Of a DNA stretch of 43,300 bases, positions 32,008 to 41,262 are shown one piece after another. The stretch's first letter is position 1, and each line of letters opens with the position of its first letter. Made by a program: the position numbers and the translations under genes. Origin of the DNA: CAYFIW01 sp964343265 (lineage in GTDB: Bacteria > Chloroflexota > Dehalococcoidia > Lucifugimonadales > UBA826). Under the pieces are notes generated by a model. The model was given only the letters and a program-made list of their open reading frames with translations, had not been told where the DNA came from and did no database searches. The stretch spans positions 1 to 43,300 of the forward strand of contig CAYFIW010000010.1 in the NCBI GenBank assembly GCA_964343265.1, read 5' to 3'.

Positions 32008-33087
32008 ATGCAATCAAATTTCGAACAAAATCTCCTTAAAATTGAATCCGATACGAAATCATCGATCACAAGTCTCGATCATGAAAGTGCATTGGAAGAT
32101 CTACGGATTTCCGTTTTAGGTAGACGAGGAAGTCTGACACTTCTACTAAGAAGCATATCGGATCTGCCAGGAAACGAACGCCAATCTGCCGGTTCTTCTG
32201 CCAATATTTTAAAATCAGAACTGGCTACCATGTTTGATGAGAAACTTAAGGAAATTATCTCCTTATCTCAGGCAGATTCCAATTTAGGTGAAACCTTTTT
32301 TGACGTAAGCCTGCCTGGCCGAACTATCTCATCTGGGAGTCTTCATCCAACCACACAGATAGTCAGAGACATATGTGAGGCCTTTTCGACAATGGGTTTT
32401 CAAGTGTTGGAAGGCCCCGAGGTCGAATTAGATGAATACAATTTTCAGAAGCTTAATATACCTGATCACCACCCGGCCCGTGATATGTGGAATAGTCTAT
32501 GGATTGAAGGTGATTCAACCGAAAGTATTTCACGGTTACTACTCCGTACTCATACATCTCCAATGCAGATCAGGGTGATGGAATCTACGCAACCACCAAT
32601 TAGAGTTTTAGTACCGGGTAAAGCATATAGATACGAGGCAACCGATGCCACACATGAATGGCAATTCTGCCAAATTGAAGGATTAGCTATAGACAAAAAC
32701 ATAACTTTTGCCAATCTTAAAGCTACCCTTGAGGCTTTTGCTCGACAAATCTTCGGCTCCCGACGTAAATCACGGTTTCGTTGTGATTTCTTCCCTTTCG
32801 TTGAGCCTGGTGCTGAAATGTCAATCGATTGTTTTAAGTGTGACGGAGCCGGATGTAGGGTTTGTGGCAATACAGGATGGATCGAAATTATGGGAGCAGG
32901 CATGGTACATCCAGAGGTTCTGAAAGGTGTCGGATATGACCCGGATGTCTATTCAGGATTTGCATTTGGAATGGGTGCCGAGCGTATTTCCATGCTCAAA
33001 CATGGTATAGACGACATAAGGCATTTTTACAGCAACGACATTCGTTTTCTAGACCAATTTTCCTCATCCACCACTGGACGGTCCTAA
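32008..33087 (+). CDS. pheS: Phenylalanine-tRNA ligase alpha subunit
   Basis: Catalytic subunit of the alpha2-beta2 PheRS that charges tRNA-Phe. From ATG 32008 it is 359 residues. The frame continues upstream to 31831, but those residues are not family-like and the family N-terminus (coiled coil with ALEDLRISVLGRRGSL) starts just after MQSNFEQ. Class II motif 2 (RVLVPGKAYRYEATDATHEWQF, in two parts about 210-235), the substrate-binding FFPFVEPGAEMSI, and motif 3 SGFAFGMGAERISMLKHGI are clear. The CFKCDGAGCRVCGNTGW segment shows the paired CxxC-like loop of many bacterial PheS. One base separates its stop from the pheT ATG. Confidence 0.95.
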   Translation: MQSNFEQNLLKIESDTKSSITSLDHESALEDLRISVLGRRGSLTLLLRSISDLPGNERQSAGSSANILKSELATMFDEKLKEIISLSQADSNLGETFFDVSLPGRTISSGSLHPTTQIVRDICEAFSTMGFQVLEGPEVELDEYNFQKLNIPDHHPARDMWNSLWIEGDSTESISRLLLRTHTSPMQIRVMESTQPPIRVLVPGKAYRYEATDATHEWQFCQIEGLAIDKNITFANLKATLEAFARQIFGSRRKSRFRCDFFPFVEPGAEMSIDCFKCDGAGCRVCGNTGWIEIMGAGMVHPEVLKGVGYDPDVYSGFAFGMGAERISMLKHGIDDIRHFYSNDIRFLDQFSSSTTGRS

Positions 33088-33088
33088 A

Positions 33089-35587
33089 ATGAAAATACCC
33101 GTTTCATGGCTACGCGAATATGTAAAAATGGATCTTGGAGTCGAAGAAATATCTCGCCGATTGACCATGGCCGGATTAGAAGTAGGTAAAATTAACGTTA
33201 TAGGAGAAAATTGGGATAGACGATTGATTCGGGCCGCAAAGATTGTAACCATAGAACCTCATCCCAATGCCGACAGACTACAACTCCCTACTCTTGATAT
33301 AGGGGAAAACAACTATGTCACTGTTGTCTGCGGCGCCCCCAACATACATGTTGGTCAAATAGTAGCTTTTGCACAAGAAGGTTCGAAACTTCTTGACTAT
33401 AAAACAGGGGTTATACAGGAGTTAAAAGGGGCAAAAATACGAGGAATTCAATCCAGAGGTATGGTTTGTTCCGCTTTGGAATTAGGGCTTAGTGATGATC
33501 ACGAAGGTATCTTAGAGTTACCCGAACATATAGTTCCTGGCACTCCCCTTGTAGAAGTTTTGGGTGACACGATTCTTGAGACAGAATTAACGCCAAACAG
33601 ACCGGATTGCCTCTCAGTGCTAGGTACCTCATATGAGATAGCTGCGTTAACCTCCCAAACAGTTGTCCTCCCAAATATTGCGTACGAGACAAACTCAAGT
33701 AGAGATTTAAATAATATAGCTGTCAAAATCATTGATCCTAAGGCATGCACCCGTTATACAGGAGCGTTGATTCGTAATGTCCTCATAGGCGATTCCCCTG
33801 ATTGGCTGAAAAACCGATTGGAATTATCAGGGGTCAGGTCCATAAATAATGTTGTCGATATTACTAACTATGTAATGCTTGAATACGGTCAACCGCTGCA
33901 CGCTTTTGACGCTGACAAATTAGAAGGCGACGAGATTAATATACGTTTCGCCAATCAAGGCGAGACACTGGTCACTCTAGATGGGGTAACTCGAAATTTA
34001 GAAAATGAAATGCTTGTGATTGCGGACAAGCATCAGCCTATAGGACTTGCAGGGATAATGGGTGGTGCGAACACCGAAGTGGATGATAAAACAAAAGATA
34101 TCTTTTTAGAAGCTGCAAACTTCACTGGATCATTCATTCGATCTACTAGGACTAAGCTCGGTTTGGACACCGAAGCTTCTTATCGTTTTGAAAGGGAACT
34201 AAGACCGGAACTTGCGCCTATAGCAATCAAAAGAGCTATAAGCTTGTTTATTGATTTATGTGAAGGCCAAACAAGTGATGAAATTATTGATGTCTATCCA
34301 ATACAAGTAATAACTAGTCCTATTAAACTAACTGCAAAAAGACTGAACAAAATTCTGGGTACTACCTTTACATTGGATACAGTGTGGCCATATTTGGAAT
34401 CTCTAGGTTTCGAGAGAAAAGAGATTTCAAGTTCAGTCATTGACCTCGTCGAGACTTTAGAGGCCGGTCGAGCTGAAGGAAGCGGGGAATCCATTGAGGT
34501 CGTCACTCCCTATTGGAGATCAGATATACATATAGAAGATGATCTCATAGAGGAATTCGCACGAACATATGGGTACGACAACCTACCCGTCGAAAAATTG
34601 GCATCGGCAGTACCTGATAAAATATGGGACCCCATTTCTAAGATAAGGACAAGCCTGAGAGATTCTCTTTCAGAGGCCGGACTCTCCGAAGTTGTTTCTT
34701 ATGCCGTATCCAGCCTAGAAGCCCTAACTCTAACCAATGAAAACGGAGAAGGCCTGAAGACCATAAAACTAGCTAATCCAATGGATTCAACAAAAGCCTG
34801 GCTTAGAACAGGACTTGAAGCGAACCTTCTTGAAACCCTAGAAAGAAATATAAGACATAACCCTAATAGGGCATTCAAACTATTTGAACTTGGCCACATA
34901 TTTAATGTCAAAGATGGGCCTCAAAGAGAAATTCTTCCAGATGAGACAGAACAAGTGTGTGGAATCATTCAAGGCCCGAGGAATGTCGACAATATTTGGA
35001 ATAACGCATACGATGCTTTAGATTTCTACGATTTGAAAGGGATGGTCGATTACGCCCTTAACCGTTTAAATGTCGAGGTGACTTATTCTCACTCCAATCA
35101 CCGGATATTTAAAAAAGGCCATGCAGCAAGTATTTCCGCAGGCTCTGATGAGATTGGGTATATAGGTCAAGTAGATCAAGATATATTAGATAAATTTGGA
35201 ATCAACAATAGAGACGTTTTCCTTTTTACGCTGGACATAAATAGGATTTCTAGGTCAGAACAGGAAGATATATCAACATTTAGGGAGTTGAGTCGTTTTC
35301 CCTCTTCTAGTAGAGATATCGCACTATTGTGCCCCGAACAGACCTCTTCCTCTCAGATAGAAAAAATCGTGCAGGCACATAAACTTGTTGTTGATGTTTT
35401 TCCGTCCGACCAATTCGTCGGGGATGAGATAGAAACGGGGTGGAAATCGATAACATACCGAATAATTTTTCAATCAATGGAAAAAACTCTAGAAACAGGC
35501 GAATTGGAAAAAGCACTAAAGCAGATTTTTAGAAGCCTATCAAACCAACTTGATGTGAGAGAACGGTTCTCTGAACAACAAACTTAA
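33089..35587 (+). CDS. pheT: Phenylalanine-tRNA ligase beta subunit
   Basis: An 832-residue partner of PheS. Domains run in the usual order: tRNA-binding OB fold (about 40-150, with VVCGAPNIHVGQ), the B3/B4 editing domain containing NRPDCLSV and VDITNYVMLEYGQPLHAFDADKL (in parts, about 160-390), B5 (about 405-480), the catalytic-like core (about 490-710) and the C-terminal ferredoxin-like anticodon-binding domain (about 735-832, with FPSSSRDIALL). Length and motifs are standard. ATG 33089 is adjacent to the pheS stop, so translation is probably coupled. moeA follows after 20 bp on the same strand. Confidence 0.96.
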   Translation: MKIPVSWLREYVKMDLGVEEISRRLTMAGLEVGKINVIGENWDRRLIRAAKIVTIEPHPNADRLQLPTLDIGENNYVTVVCGAPNIHVGQIVAFAQEGSKLLDYKTGVIQELKGAKIRGIQSRGMVCSALELGLSDDHEGILELPEHIVPGTPLVEVLGDTILETELTPNRPDCLSVLGTSYEIAALTSQTVVLPNIAYETNSSRDLNNIAVKIIDPKACTRYTGALIRNVLIGDSPDWLKNRLELSGVRSINNVVDITNYVMLEYGQPLHAFDADKLEGDEINIRFANQGETLVTLDGVTRNLENEMLVIADKHQPIGLAGIMGGANTEVDDKTKDIFLEAANFTGSFIRSTRTKLGLDTEASYRFERELRPELAPIAIKRAISLFIDLCEGQTSDEIIDVYPIQVITSPIKLTAKRLNKILGTTFTLDTVWPYLESLGFERKEISSSVIDLVETLEAGRAEGSGESIEVVTPYWRSDIHIEDDLIEEFARTYGYDNLPVEKLASAVPDKIWDPISKIRTSLRDSLSEAGLSEVVSYAVSSLEALTLTNENGEGLKTIKLANPMDSTKAWLRTGLEANLLETLERNIRHNPNRAFKLFELGHIFNVKDGPQREILPDETEQVCGIIQGPRNVDNIWNNAYDALDFYDLKGMVDYALNRLNVEVTYSHSNHRIFKKGHAASISAGSDEIGYIGQVDQDILDKFGINNRDVFLFTLDINRISRSEQEDISTFRELSRFPSSSRDIALLCPEQTSSSQIEKIVQAHKLVVDVFPSDQFVGDEIETGWKSITYRIIFQSMEKTLETGELEKALKQIFRSLSNQLDVRERFSEQQT

Positions 35588-35607
35588 CGATTAAACGGAT
35601 AACATCA

Positions 35608-36903
35608 ATGGACGAACACGTACATAGACATCATGAAGAAAATATGTTGTCTGTTGAAGACGCAAGGGACAAAATTCTAGGGACAGTACGAAAAACAGAG
35701 AAGGTAACCATACCGGTCATAGACTCACTTGGCCTCGTTCTAACCGACAACGTTGGATCATCAATCAATATTCCTCCCTATGACAATAGTGCAATGGACG
35801 GGTATGCCATAAGAGCAGAAGACGTATTAGAGGCCACTCCAGATAATCCAACCATTTTAGATGTGATCGAAACCATAGCCGCTGGCCAGCTCCCTCAGGA
35901 AGATCTAAAGGAGGCAACAGCAGCCAGAATCATGACTGGCGCACCTATTCCAAATGGTTCAAATGCAGTCGTTCCTTTTGAGGACACAACAGAATCAGAA
36001 ACATTCTTTAAGGGTGGTACAGATAAGATAGGAATATGTGTCGCCGTTCGAGAAAATTCAGACATAAGAAGAGCCGGAGGAGATGTTAGGGTAGGTCAAA
36101 AAGTCTTGAACCAAGGAACCACAATCTCCTCATCGGTGATCGCAGTGCTTTCATCTTTAGGAAAAGATAAAGTTTCTGTCTACAGAAGGCCGGTGGTCTC
36201 TATAATTTCGACCGGAGACGAACTCCTTCAACCTGGAAACAAACCAGAACCTGGGAAAATATTCGACAGTAATACGAGCGGCCTTATAGCAGCAGTAATA
36301 GAAGCTGGTGGTTTCCCAAAAACTTATGGGATCGTGAAAGACGATCTCGACGCATTAGATAGTGTCCTTGAAGACGCCTCGCAATACGACCTTGTCATCA
36401 CATCAGCAGGGGTGTCTAAGGGTGACTACGATGTAGTTAAAACTGCCCTCTCAAATAGAGGTGTTTTGAACTTTTGGTCAATCAGAATGCGGCCCGCGAA
36501 ACCTCTTGCTTTCGGAACCCTACATAGAGGTGATTCAAACAAACCAACACCCTTAATTGGACTTCCTGGAAACCCGGTCAGTAGCCTCGTCGCCTTTGAA
36601 CAATTCTGTCGCCCGGCGATCAGGAAGATGCTCGGAAAGAAATTTTCACATCGGCCTACTATAAAAGCATACTTGACCGACACAATACGAAATTTTGATG
36701 GTCGCCGTGTTTACGCTAGAGTAACAATAGAGAAAAATGAAAGCGGATATATAGCGACAACAACTGGTTCTCAAGAGTCCAACGTTTTGACCTCTATGGC
36801 ATTGGCGGACGGATTGGCTATCTGCCCGGAAAACGTGGAAAGCCAAAATCCAGGGGATATAGTAGAGGTTGTGATGACTTCATGGCCTGAGGAATTTATA
36901 TAA
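35608..36903 (+). CDS. moeA: Molybdopterin molybdenumtransferase
   Basis: Inserts molybdenum into adenylylated molybdopterin. The 431-residue protein has the N-terminal MoeA domain with PPYDNSAMDGYAIRA and IMTGAPIPNGSNAVVPFED, the MoCF-type central domain with STGDELLQPG and VITSAGVSKGDYD, then GLPGNPVSSLVAFEQF and the C-terminal beta barrel. ATG 35608 begins with an acidic/His stretch (MDEHVHRHHEEN); the in-frame ATG at 35644 (MLSVEDA) is a plausible alternative. No other cofactor-biosynthesis gene and no molybdoenzyme lies in the window, so its position after pheT is probably not functional. Confidence 0.94.
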   Translation: MDEHVHRHHEENMLSVEDARDKILGTVRKTEKVTIPVIDSLGLVLTDNVGSSINIPPYDNSAMDGYAIRAEDVLEATPDNPTILDVIETIAAGQLPQEDLKEATAARIMTGAPIPNGSNAVVPFEDTTESETFFKGGTDKIGICVAVRENSDIRRAGGDVRVGQKVLNQGTTISSSVIAVLSSLGKDKVSVYRRPVVSIISTGDELLQPGNKPEPGKIFDSNTSGLIAAVIEAGGFPKTYGIVKDDLDALDSVLEDASQYDLVITSAGVSKGDYDVVKTALSNRGVLNFWSIRMRPAKPLAFGTLHRGDSNKPTPLIGLPGNPVSSLVAFEQFCRPAIRKMLGKKFSHRPTIKAYLTDTIRNFDGRRVYARVTIEKNESGYIATTTGSQESNVLTSMALADGLAICPENVESQNPGDIVEVVMTSWPEEFI

Positions 36904-36963
36904 ATCAGCTATCGTTTTACACCTCAAATACCATGTGGGCAATACGAATAACTTTCCAAAGCC

Positions 36964-36992
36964 TGATTTAATTTGGTAATGCAGTTTATAAT
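36964..36992 (+). promoter_or_regulatory. Candidate promoter for ilvE
   Basis: Perfect -10 TATAAT (36987-36992), with a weak -35 TGATTT (36964-36969) at 17 nt. The predicted transcript would start about 28 nt before the ATG at 37028, just ahead of the ribosome site AAGGAG. Confidence 0.42.
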
Positions 36993-37027
36993 GTTCGGCG
37001 ATTCGAAATGTATTAAGGAGACAGAGT

Positions 37028-37951
37028 ATGAGTAGGGCCCTTGCTTACTTCAAAGGGAAAGTAGTTCCAATAGAAGATGCAAACGTGAATGTTATGACAC
37101 ACGCGTTGCATTATGGAACCGCAGTTTTTGAAGGAATTCGGGGTAACTGGAACCCTTCAGTGGAAAAACTTTTTATTTTCAGAATTCGAGAGCATTACGA
37201 AAGACTGTTGCAAGGATGTCAAATGTTAATGCTTGGTATACCCTACTCTGCAGATGAACTTTGCGATATTACAATCGATCTAGTGAAGCAATGTGGATAC
37301 AAGCAAGACTTATACATACGTCCACTTGCATATAAAAGTGAGGAATTAGTCGCAAACCTTAAACTTCAAGAAGTATCCAGTGACTTTACTTTGATTATGG
37401 TTCCTTTCGGTGAATATCTGGAAACAGATGGGGCACTGAAGTGCTGCACATCATCTTGGAGAAGAGTGGATGACACCAATGTTCCACCAAGACTTAAAAT
37501 TTCGGGTACCTATGTAAATGGAATTTTAGCCAAGACTGAAGCTACCTTAGCTGGATTTGATGAAGCAATAATGCTTACGCAAGATGGATTTGTTTCCGAG
37601 GGATCTGGAGAAAATCTGTTCATGATAAATGACGGTGTAATAATTACACCACCTGTCTCGGACAACAATTTGACGGGCATTACTCGCGACTCTGCGATGG
37701 AAATAGCAAAAAGGGAACTTGGTATTGAGGTAATAGAAGCTAGGATCAGGAGAAGTGAACTGTATTTTGCTGATGAAGTATTCCTGACGGGTACGGCAGC
37801 ACACATACAAGCTGTTGGAACATTGGACAATCGGAAGATTGGAAGTGGAGAAAGTGGTCCTATCACTGACAAAATAAACGAAATCTATCAAATGGCAATC
37901 CGCGGACAAAATCCTGACTACATGGATTGGTGTACCGCAGTGAATATATAG
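37028..37951 (+). CDS. ilvE: Branched-chain-amino-acid aminotransferase
   Basis: A class IV (fold-type IV) PLP aminotransferase that converts 2-keto acids and glutamate to Leu, Ile or Val, or the reverse. The 307-residue sequence opens with YFKGKVVPIEDANVNVMTHALHYG and a FEGIRG segment (quoted in parts). The PLP lysine is Lys157 in RLKISGTYVNG, followed by the EAIMLTQDGFVSEGSGENLF phosphate and substrate motif and GITRDS. ATG 37028 is preceded by AAGGAG (about 37015-37020), the best ribosome site in this part of the window. No other branched-chain genes are nearby. A membrane protein follows after 31 bp. Confidence 0.93.
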   Translation: MSRALAYFKGKVVPIEDANVNVMTHALHYGTAVFEGIRGNWNPSVEKLFIFRIREHYERLLQGCQMLMLGIPYSADELCDITIDLVKQCGYKQDLYIRPLAYKSEELVANLKLQEVSSDFTLIMVPFGEYLETDGALKCCTSSWRRVDDTNVPPRLKISGTYVNGILAKTEATLAGFDEAIMLTQDGFVSEGSGENLFMINDGVIITPPVSDNNLTGITRDSAMEIAKRELGIEVIEARIRRSELYFADEVFLTGTAAHIQAVGTLDNRKIGSGESGPITDKINEIYQMAIRGQNPDYMDWCTAVNI

Positions 37952-37982
37952 ATTAAAGTCCGCTCCACAAACGGGGTCTGCT

Positions 37983-38390
37983 ATGACTTTTAGTTTCGCT
38001 TTAGACTATTTCATATGCGTATTCATATGTTGTAATGCTGTTCTCCAGTTAGCTGCACACAGAGCCGACCTATCTATGCTGAAAATAATCAGGAATACCA
38101 AGCTAACCTATTTGATATCCACTGGATTAATTTTTTTCTCAGCTTATCTTTTCTTCACTACAGACAATCGAATAATAAATGACTTTGAAGGCGGTCTTGA
38201 CGCAAACCAACAGGCTGTAACCTTTTTTCTATCGGCTTTATGTTCTTTCTTCGTTACAGGTTTAGTGGCCTCCGCTTTCAACTCCTCTAAACACAAGCAA
38301 TTCACCCAAAATATAGGAGGGTTGGCTACCTACCGCAACTACAGATTAATTGAGTCACTGAACAAGAAATGGATGAATTTAAAAGAATAG
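37983..38390 (+). CDS. Hypothetical small membrane protein
   Basis: Not recognised. It has 135 residues with about three hydrophobic helices (roughly 7-27, 42-60 and 78-98) and a basic C-terminal tail (KHKQFTQNIGG ... NKKWMNLKE). Positive residues in the loops suggest an inner-membrane orientation with the C-terminus in the cytoplasm. Its last 22 bp overlap the start of the PAP2 gene in another frame, and the two are probably translationally coupled. ATG 37983 has GGGGT upstream. Nothing links it to branched-chain metabolism apart from following ilvE by 31 bp. Confidence 0.7.
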   Translation: MTFSFALDYFICVFICCNAVLQLAAHRADLSMLKIIRNTKLTYLISTGLIFFSAYLFFTTDNRIINDFEGGLDANQQAVTFFLSALCSFFVTGLVASAFNSSKHKQFTQNIGGLATYRNYRLIESLNKKWMNLKE

Positions 38391-38962
38391 ATAATCAAAT
38401 CTTTGAAATCCTCAACGGCCTGACAGGTCAATACCCGTCATTGGATACTTTGTTTAAAACACTTGCCAGTGATTATTTTGTCCCAGTAGGACTAGGGATG
38501 GTTCTTTTTTTTCTTTGGTTTTGCAGTCCGAGCATAACAAATCGAATATCAAGCCAAAAAATAGTGTTAATATCAATCATACACATGGCTTTGTCGAGCT
38601 CTATCGTATTAGCAATTAACCAGTTTGTATTTGTGGATCGACCATTCGTAAATTACGAGATCTCTCCACTGTTTTACCCCCCCACCGACTCTTCCTTTCC
38701 ATCAAATCCAGCCGCTGGTATTTTTTCAATAGTTATACAATTTACCAAAACAAAATCAACTAAACTCCTAACTCTTGTCGTCATACTCTTTCTAGCTATG
38801 TCGATTTGTCGCATATGCGTCGGAGTACATTACCCTTCTGATATTCTTGGAGGATGCTCACTCGCCATTGTATGTACCCCCATAATTGCATTTCTGGCAA
38901 AAAAAACCGATCCTTTGCAAAATCTATTCCTAAGAAAATTAAGAATGTATAACCTTGCCTAA
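38369..38962 (+). CDS. PAP2-superfamily membrane phosphatase-like protein, degenerate active site
   Basis: A 197-residue integral membrane protein with about five helices and the PAP2/undecaprenyl-diphosphatase layout. Motif 3 is intact in outline: CRICVGVHYPSD with Arg148, nucleophile His154 and Asp158. Motif 1 (K-x6-R-P) reads Asn84 ... Arg91-Pro92, and motif 2 (PSGH or PSDH) reads Pro111-Ser112-Asn113-Pro114, so the Lys and the general-acid His are missing. It may be inactive, or use altered chemistry on lipid phosphates. ATG 38369 overlaps the upstream membrane gene by 22 bp. Its stop and that of mgtE share the four bases CTAA. Confidence 0.8.
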   Translation: MDEFKRIDNQIFEILNGLTGQYPSLDTLFKTLASDYFVPVGLGMVLFFLWFCSPSITNRISSQKIVLISIIHMALSSSIVLAINQFVFVDRPFVNYEISPLFYPPTDSSFPSNPAAGIFSIVIQFTKTKSTKLLTLVVILFLAMSICRICVGVHYPSDILGGCSLAIVCTPIIAFLAKKTDPLQNLFLRKLRMYNLA

Positions 38963-40377
38963 AAGTTCTGCACGATTAGCGTAATCGAAAAAGTCGCGAG
39001 CCCTAGATAAATCAGGAAGCCGACAACGTCGGTAACGGTAGTAACAACAACCGCTGAGGCAAGGGCTGGATCAATTTTCATTGCCTTGAGACATAGTGGA
39101 AGAACAACACCACTAACACCTGCTATAACCAAATTACCTAACATTGCTAATCCCACTACCAAGGCTAAATATTCGTTACCATGCCAGAAAAATGCCACCA
39201 CTCCCGCAAGTATCCCCAGCAATAGTCCATGTACCAGGCCCAATGTAAATTCTTTTAGTAACAATTGTTTTGTATTTGCGCTGCTAATCTCTCCAAGAGC
39301 CATAGAGCGAACCACTAATGTAAGCGTTTGTGTCCCTACTATCCCGCCCTGTCCAGCAATAACAGGTAGAAAAACCGCCAATGTAACGACTTGAGCTAAG
39401 GTAGATTGAAAAAGAGTGATAACTAACGCTGCTACCCCGGCTGTTGCCAAATTGACACAAAGCCAAGGAAGGCGTCCCCTGACCGATTGCCAAAAAGGAC
39501 CAAGGATTTTTTCTTCATCACCCACCCCTACCATTCTATACATATCCTCAGTCGCTTCTTCCTGCAAAACGAAGATCATGTCCTCAATTTTGACTATTCC
39601 TGCCAAAGTACCATCTGGTTCGGTCACAGGAAGAGTCAGCAAGTTATATCTCTCCATTAATCGAGCACACTCCTCCTGATCAGTGTCAGTGGAGACTGAT
39701 ATGACATTAGGGAACATGACATTAGAAATAGTTTCAGAAGGATCTGCAGTGACCAATCTCGATAAATTTAGTCCGCCTTTTAGAACATTTCCAGAATCTA
39801 CAACGAAAATATAGGAAACTTCCTTTGCCTCCGAGCTTTTAGACACTTCCCGAACGAGAGTCATAGCTTCAGAAACTTTCATCGACTCTAACAATGACAG
39901 AAACTCCGGAGACATAAGACCACCCGCGTCATCATCTTCGTAGTCAACAAGTGAAGCTACTTCCTCTGCCTCTTTCATAGAGAAAATAATTTCCTCCCTT
40001 TGATCAGAAGGGAGTTCACGTAGAACATCTGCGGCTTTCTCTGGCCTAGTTTCATCCAGCAACTGAGCAAGATGGTAGAGTTCTATATCTTCTGAAATTT
40101 TCACTACATCATTTGGTGTAAGTTCCTCAACTACAAGTCCAATTTTCCGTGGGGAAAGGTTAGATAGTAGTTCAACTTGGTATTCTTTATCTAGCCTACC
40201 CATAACATCTACTTGGTCCGGAGGAAGCAGGGAGGCGAAACTTTCCATGGCATCTTTGTATGAATCTTCCCTAATAAAATCGGCTATTTTTACAGCCACA
40301 GCATCTACTTCATTAGGAGTTCCAAGTATTCGGGCTTGACCATTTTTTTTTGAAATTACCATCTGGGAAAAACCCAA
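38959..40377 (-). CDS. mgtE: Magnesium transporter MgtE
   Basis: A 472-residue Mg2+-gated channel. The N-terminal superhelical domain (about 40-140, with LPPDQVDVMGRLD and LPSDQREEIIF) and a CBS pair (about 140-265) hold the Mg-sensing acidic surface (YEDDDAGGLMSPEF). Five transmembrane helices cover about 310-470, including the conserved PVIAGQGGIVGTQTLTLVVR pore segment and the C-terminal DPALASAVVVTTVTDVVGF. The start is uncertain: TTG 40377 with a weak purine tract, or ATG 40362. The 143 bp between this gene and the PHP gene (40378-40520) show no recognisable Mg riboswitch, only a T7 run on the minus strand with a poor stem. Confidence 0.94.
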   Translation of the reverse strand: MGFSQMVISKKNGQARILGTPNEVDAVAVKIADFIREDSYKDAMESFASLLPPDQVDVMGRLDKEYQVELLSNLSPRKIGLVVEELTPNDVVKISEDIELYHLAQLLDETRPEKAADVLRELPSDQREEIIFSMKEAEEVASLVDYEDDDAGGLMSPEFLSLLESMKVSEAMTLVREVSKSSEAKEVSYIFVVDSGNVLKGGLNLSRLVTADPSETISNVMFPNVISVSTDTDQEECARLMERYNLLTLPVTEPDGTLAGIVKIEDMIFVLQEEATEDMYRMVGVGDEEKILGPFWQSVRGRLPWLCVNLATAGVAALVITLFQSTLAQVVTLAVFLPVIAGQGGIVGTQTLTLVVRSMALGEISSANTKQLLLKEFTLGLVHGLLLGILAGVVAFFWHGNEYLALVVGLAMLGNLVIAGVSGVVLPLCLKAMKIDPALASAVVVTTVTDVVGFLIYLGLATFSITLIVQNF

Positions 40378-40520
40378 TCCATCTCAATAGAAACAAATCT
40401 CAATAAAATCCTTTATAAGTGCGCCGAAAAAGATTACTTGGGTTACTCATGTAAATAAAAGCAAAAAAAAGACCTAAATTTGGGGAAACCTGTAAATCTG
40501 TGAGAAGAATGATGTCGAAA

Positions 40521-41204
40521 TTAAATAGGCTTTAGATCACCAATATTTAAACCCTCCGCGGGGTAAAATTTACCCGCCTTTAATTCAGATATTAAGGCCG
40601 CTTGATCTGTTATCTGGTTCTCAAAAACGGTAAGACTTTTCCCGATACCCTGAACTGAATGAGAATCACTACCTCCAGTACCATTAATACCAAGGTGATT
40701 GGCGATCTCACCTGTAAAACGATTCTCCCTTTCACTATTGGCACCATTAGTAACTTCAATGAGGTCTACAAATGAAAAAAGGTCGTGCTCACTCGCCTCT
40801 TCGACATTATTGGGCTGATAGGACCATTCCCGATACAACAAATTGACATTAAAGGGAGGCGCATTAAAAAAATTTCGAAGGGGGTGAGCAGATATCAGCA
40901 GACCGCCGACCTCATCTACAACCTCTCGTAACACGTCAATCTTGTGAATTCCTGGTGCATGCGATCTGAGTCCAATAGCAATGACATGCCCCATGTTGGT
41001 TGTGACCTCTAACGCAGGAATCACCGTAAGATTTGATGCTCCAAACTCTTGATCTACCAAATCGTCGCTCCAACCACCACCATGTTCCGCAAGACAAACA
41101 CCATTCAACCCAATCCTCTCTGCTTCACCAATTAACTGGCTGGGAGACAGGCTACTATCACTACTCCCTCTTACTGTATGAACATGTAAATCAAACGTGA
41201 ACAA
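40521..41204 (-). CDS. PHP-domain metal-dependent phosphoesterase-like protein
   Basis: A 227-residue PHP (polymerase and histidinol phosphatase) domain protein. Metal-binding motifs are visible: DLHVHT near the N-terminus, CLAEHGGG (about 38-45), ISAHPLRN and GTGGSDSHS (about 175-183). Related stand-alone PHP proteins are phosphatases or nucleases acting on nucleotides or sugar phosphates; this one cannot be assigned. The TTG start at 41204 is supported by GAGGA 6 nt upstream (minus strand, 41215-41211). It lies 58 bp after the membrane protein gene and is followed by mgtE after 143 bp. Confidence 0.85.
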   Translation of the reverse strand: MFTFDLHVHTVRGSSDSSLSPSQLIGEAERIGLNGVCLAEHGGGWSDDLVDQEFGASNLTVIPALEVTTNMGHVIAIGLRSHAPGIHKIDVLREVVDEVGGLLISAHPLRNFFNAPPFNVNLLYREWSYQPNNVEEASEHDLFSFVDLIEVTNGANSERENRFTGEIANHLGINGTGGSDSHSVQGIGKSLTVFENQITDQAALISELKAGKFYPAEGLNIGDLKPI

Positions 41205-41262
41205 TTTTAATCCTCAAACAAATATTTAATTTTATTTGCAGAAAGTTTAGGCGTCAAAGTCT

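Noticed and set aside
37510..37909. Two long antisense frames (about 120 codons each) within ilvE
   Set aside because: Both lie inside the well-supported aminotransferase gene and show no domain features.
40378..40520. Possible Mg2+ riboswitch before mgtE
   Set aside because: The region is short, and I could not find the multi-helix layout of the M-box or other Mg-sensing leaders.
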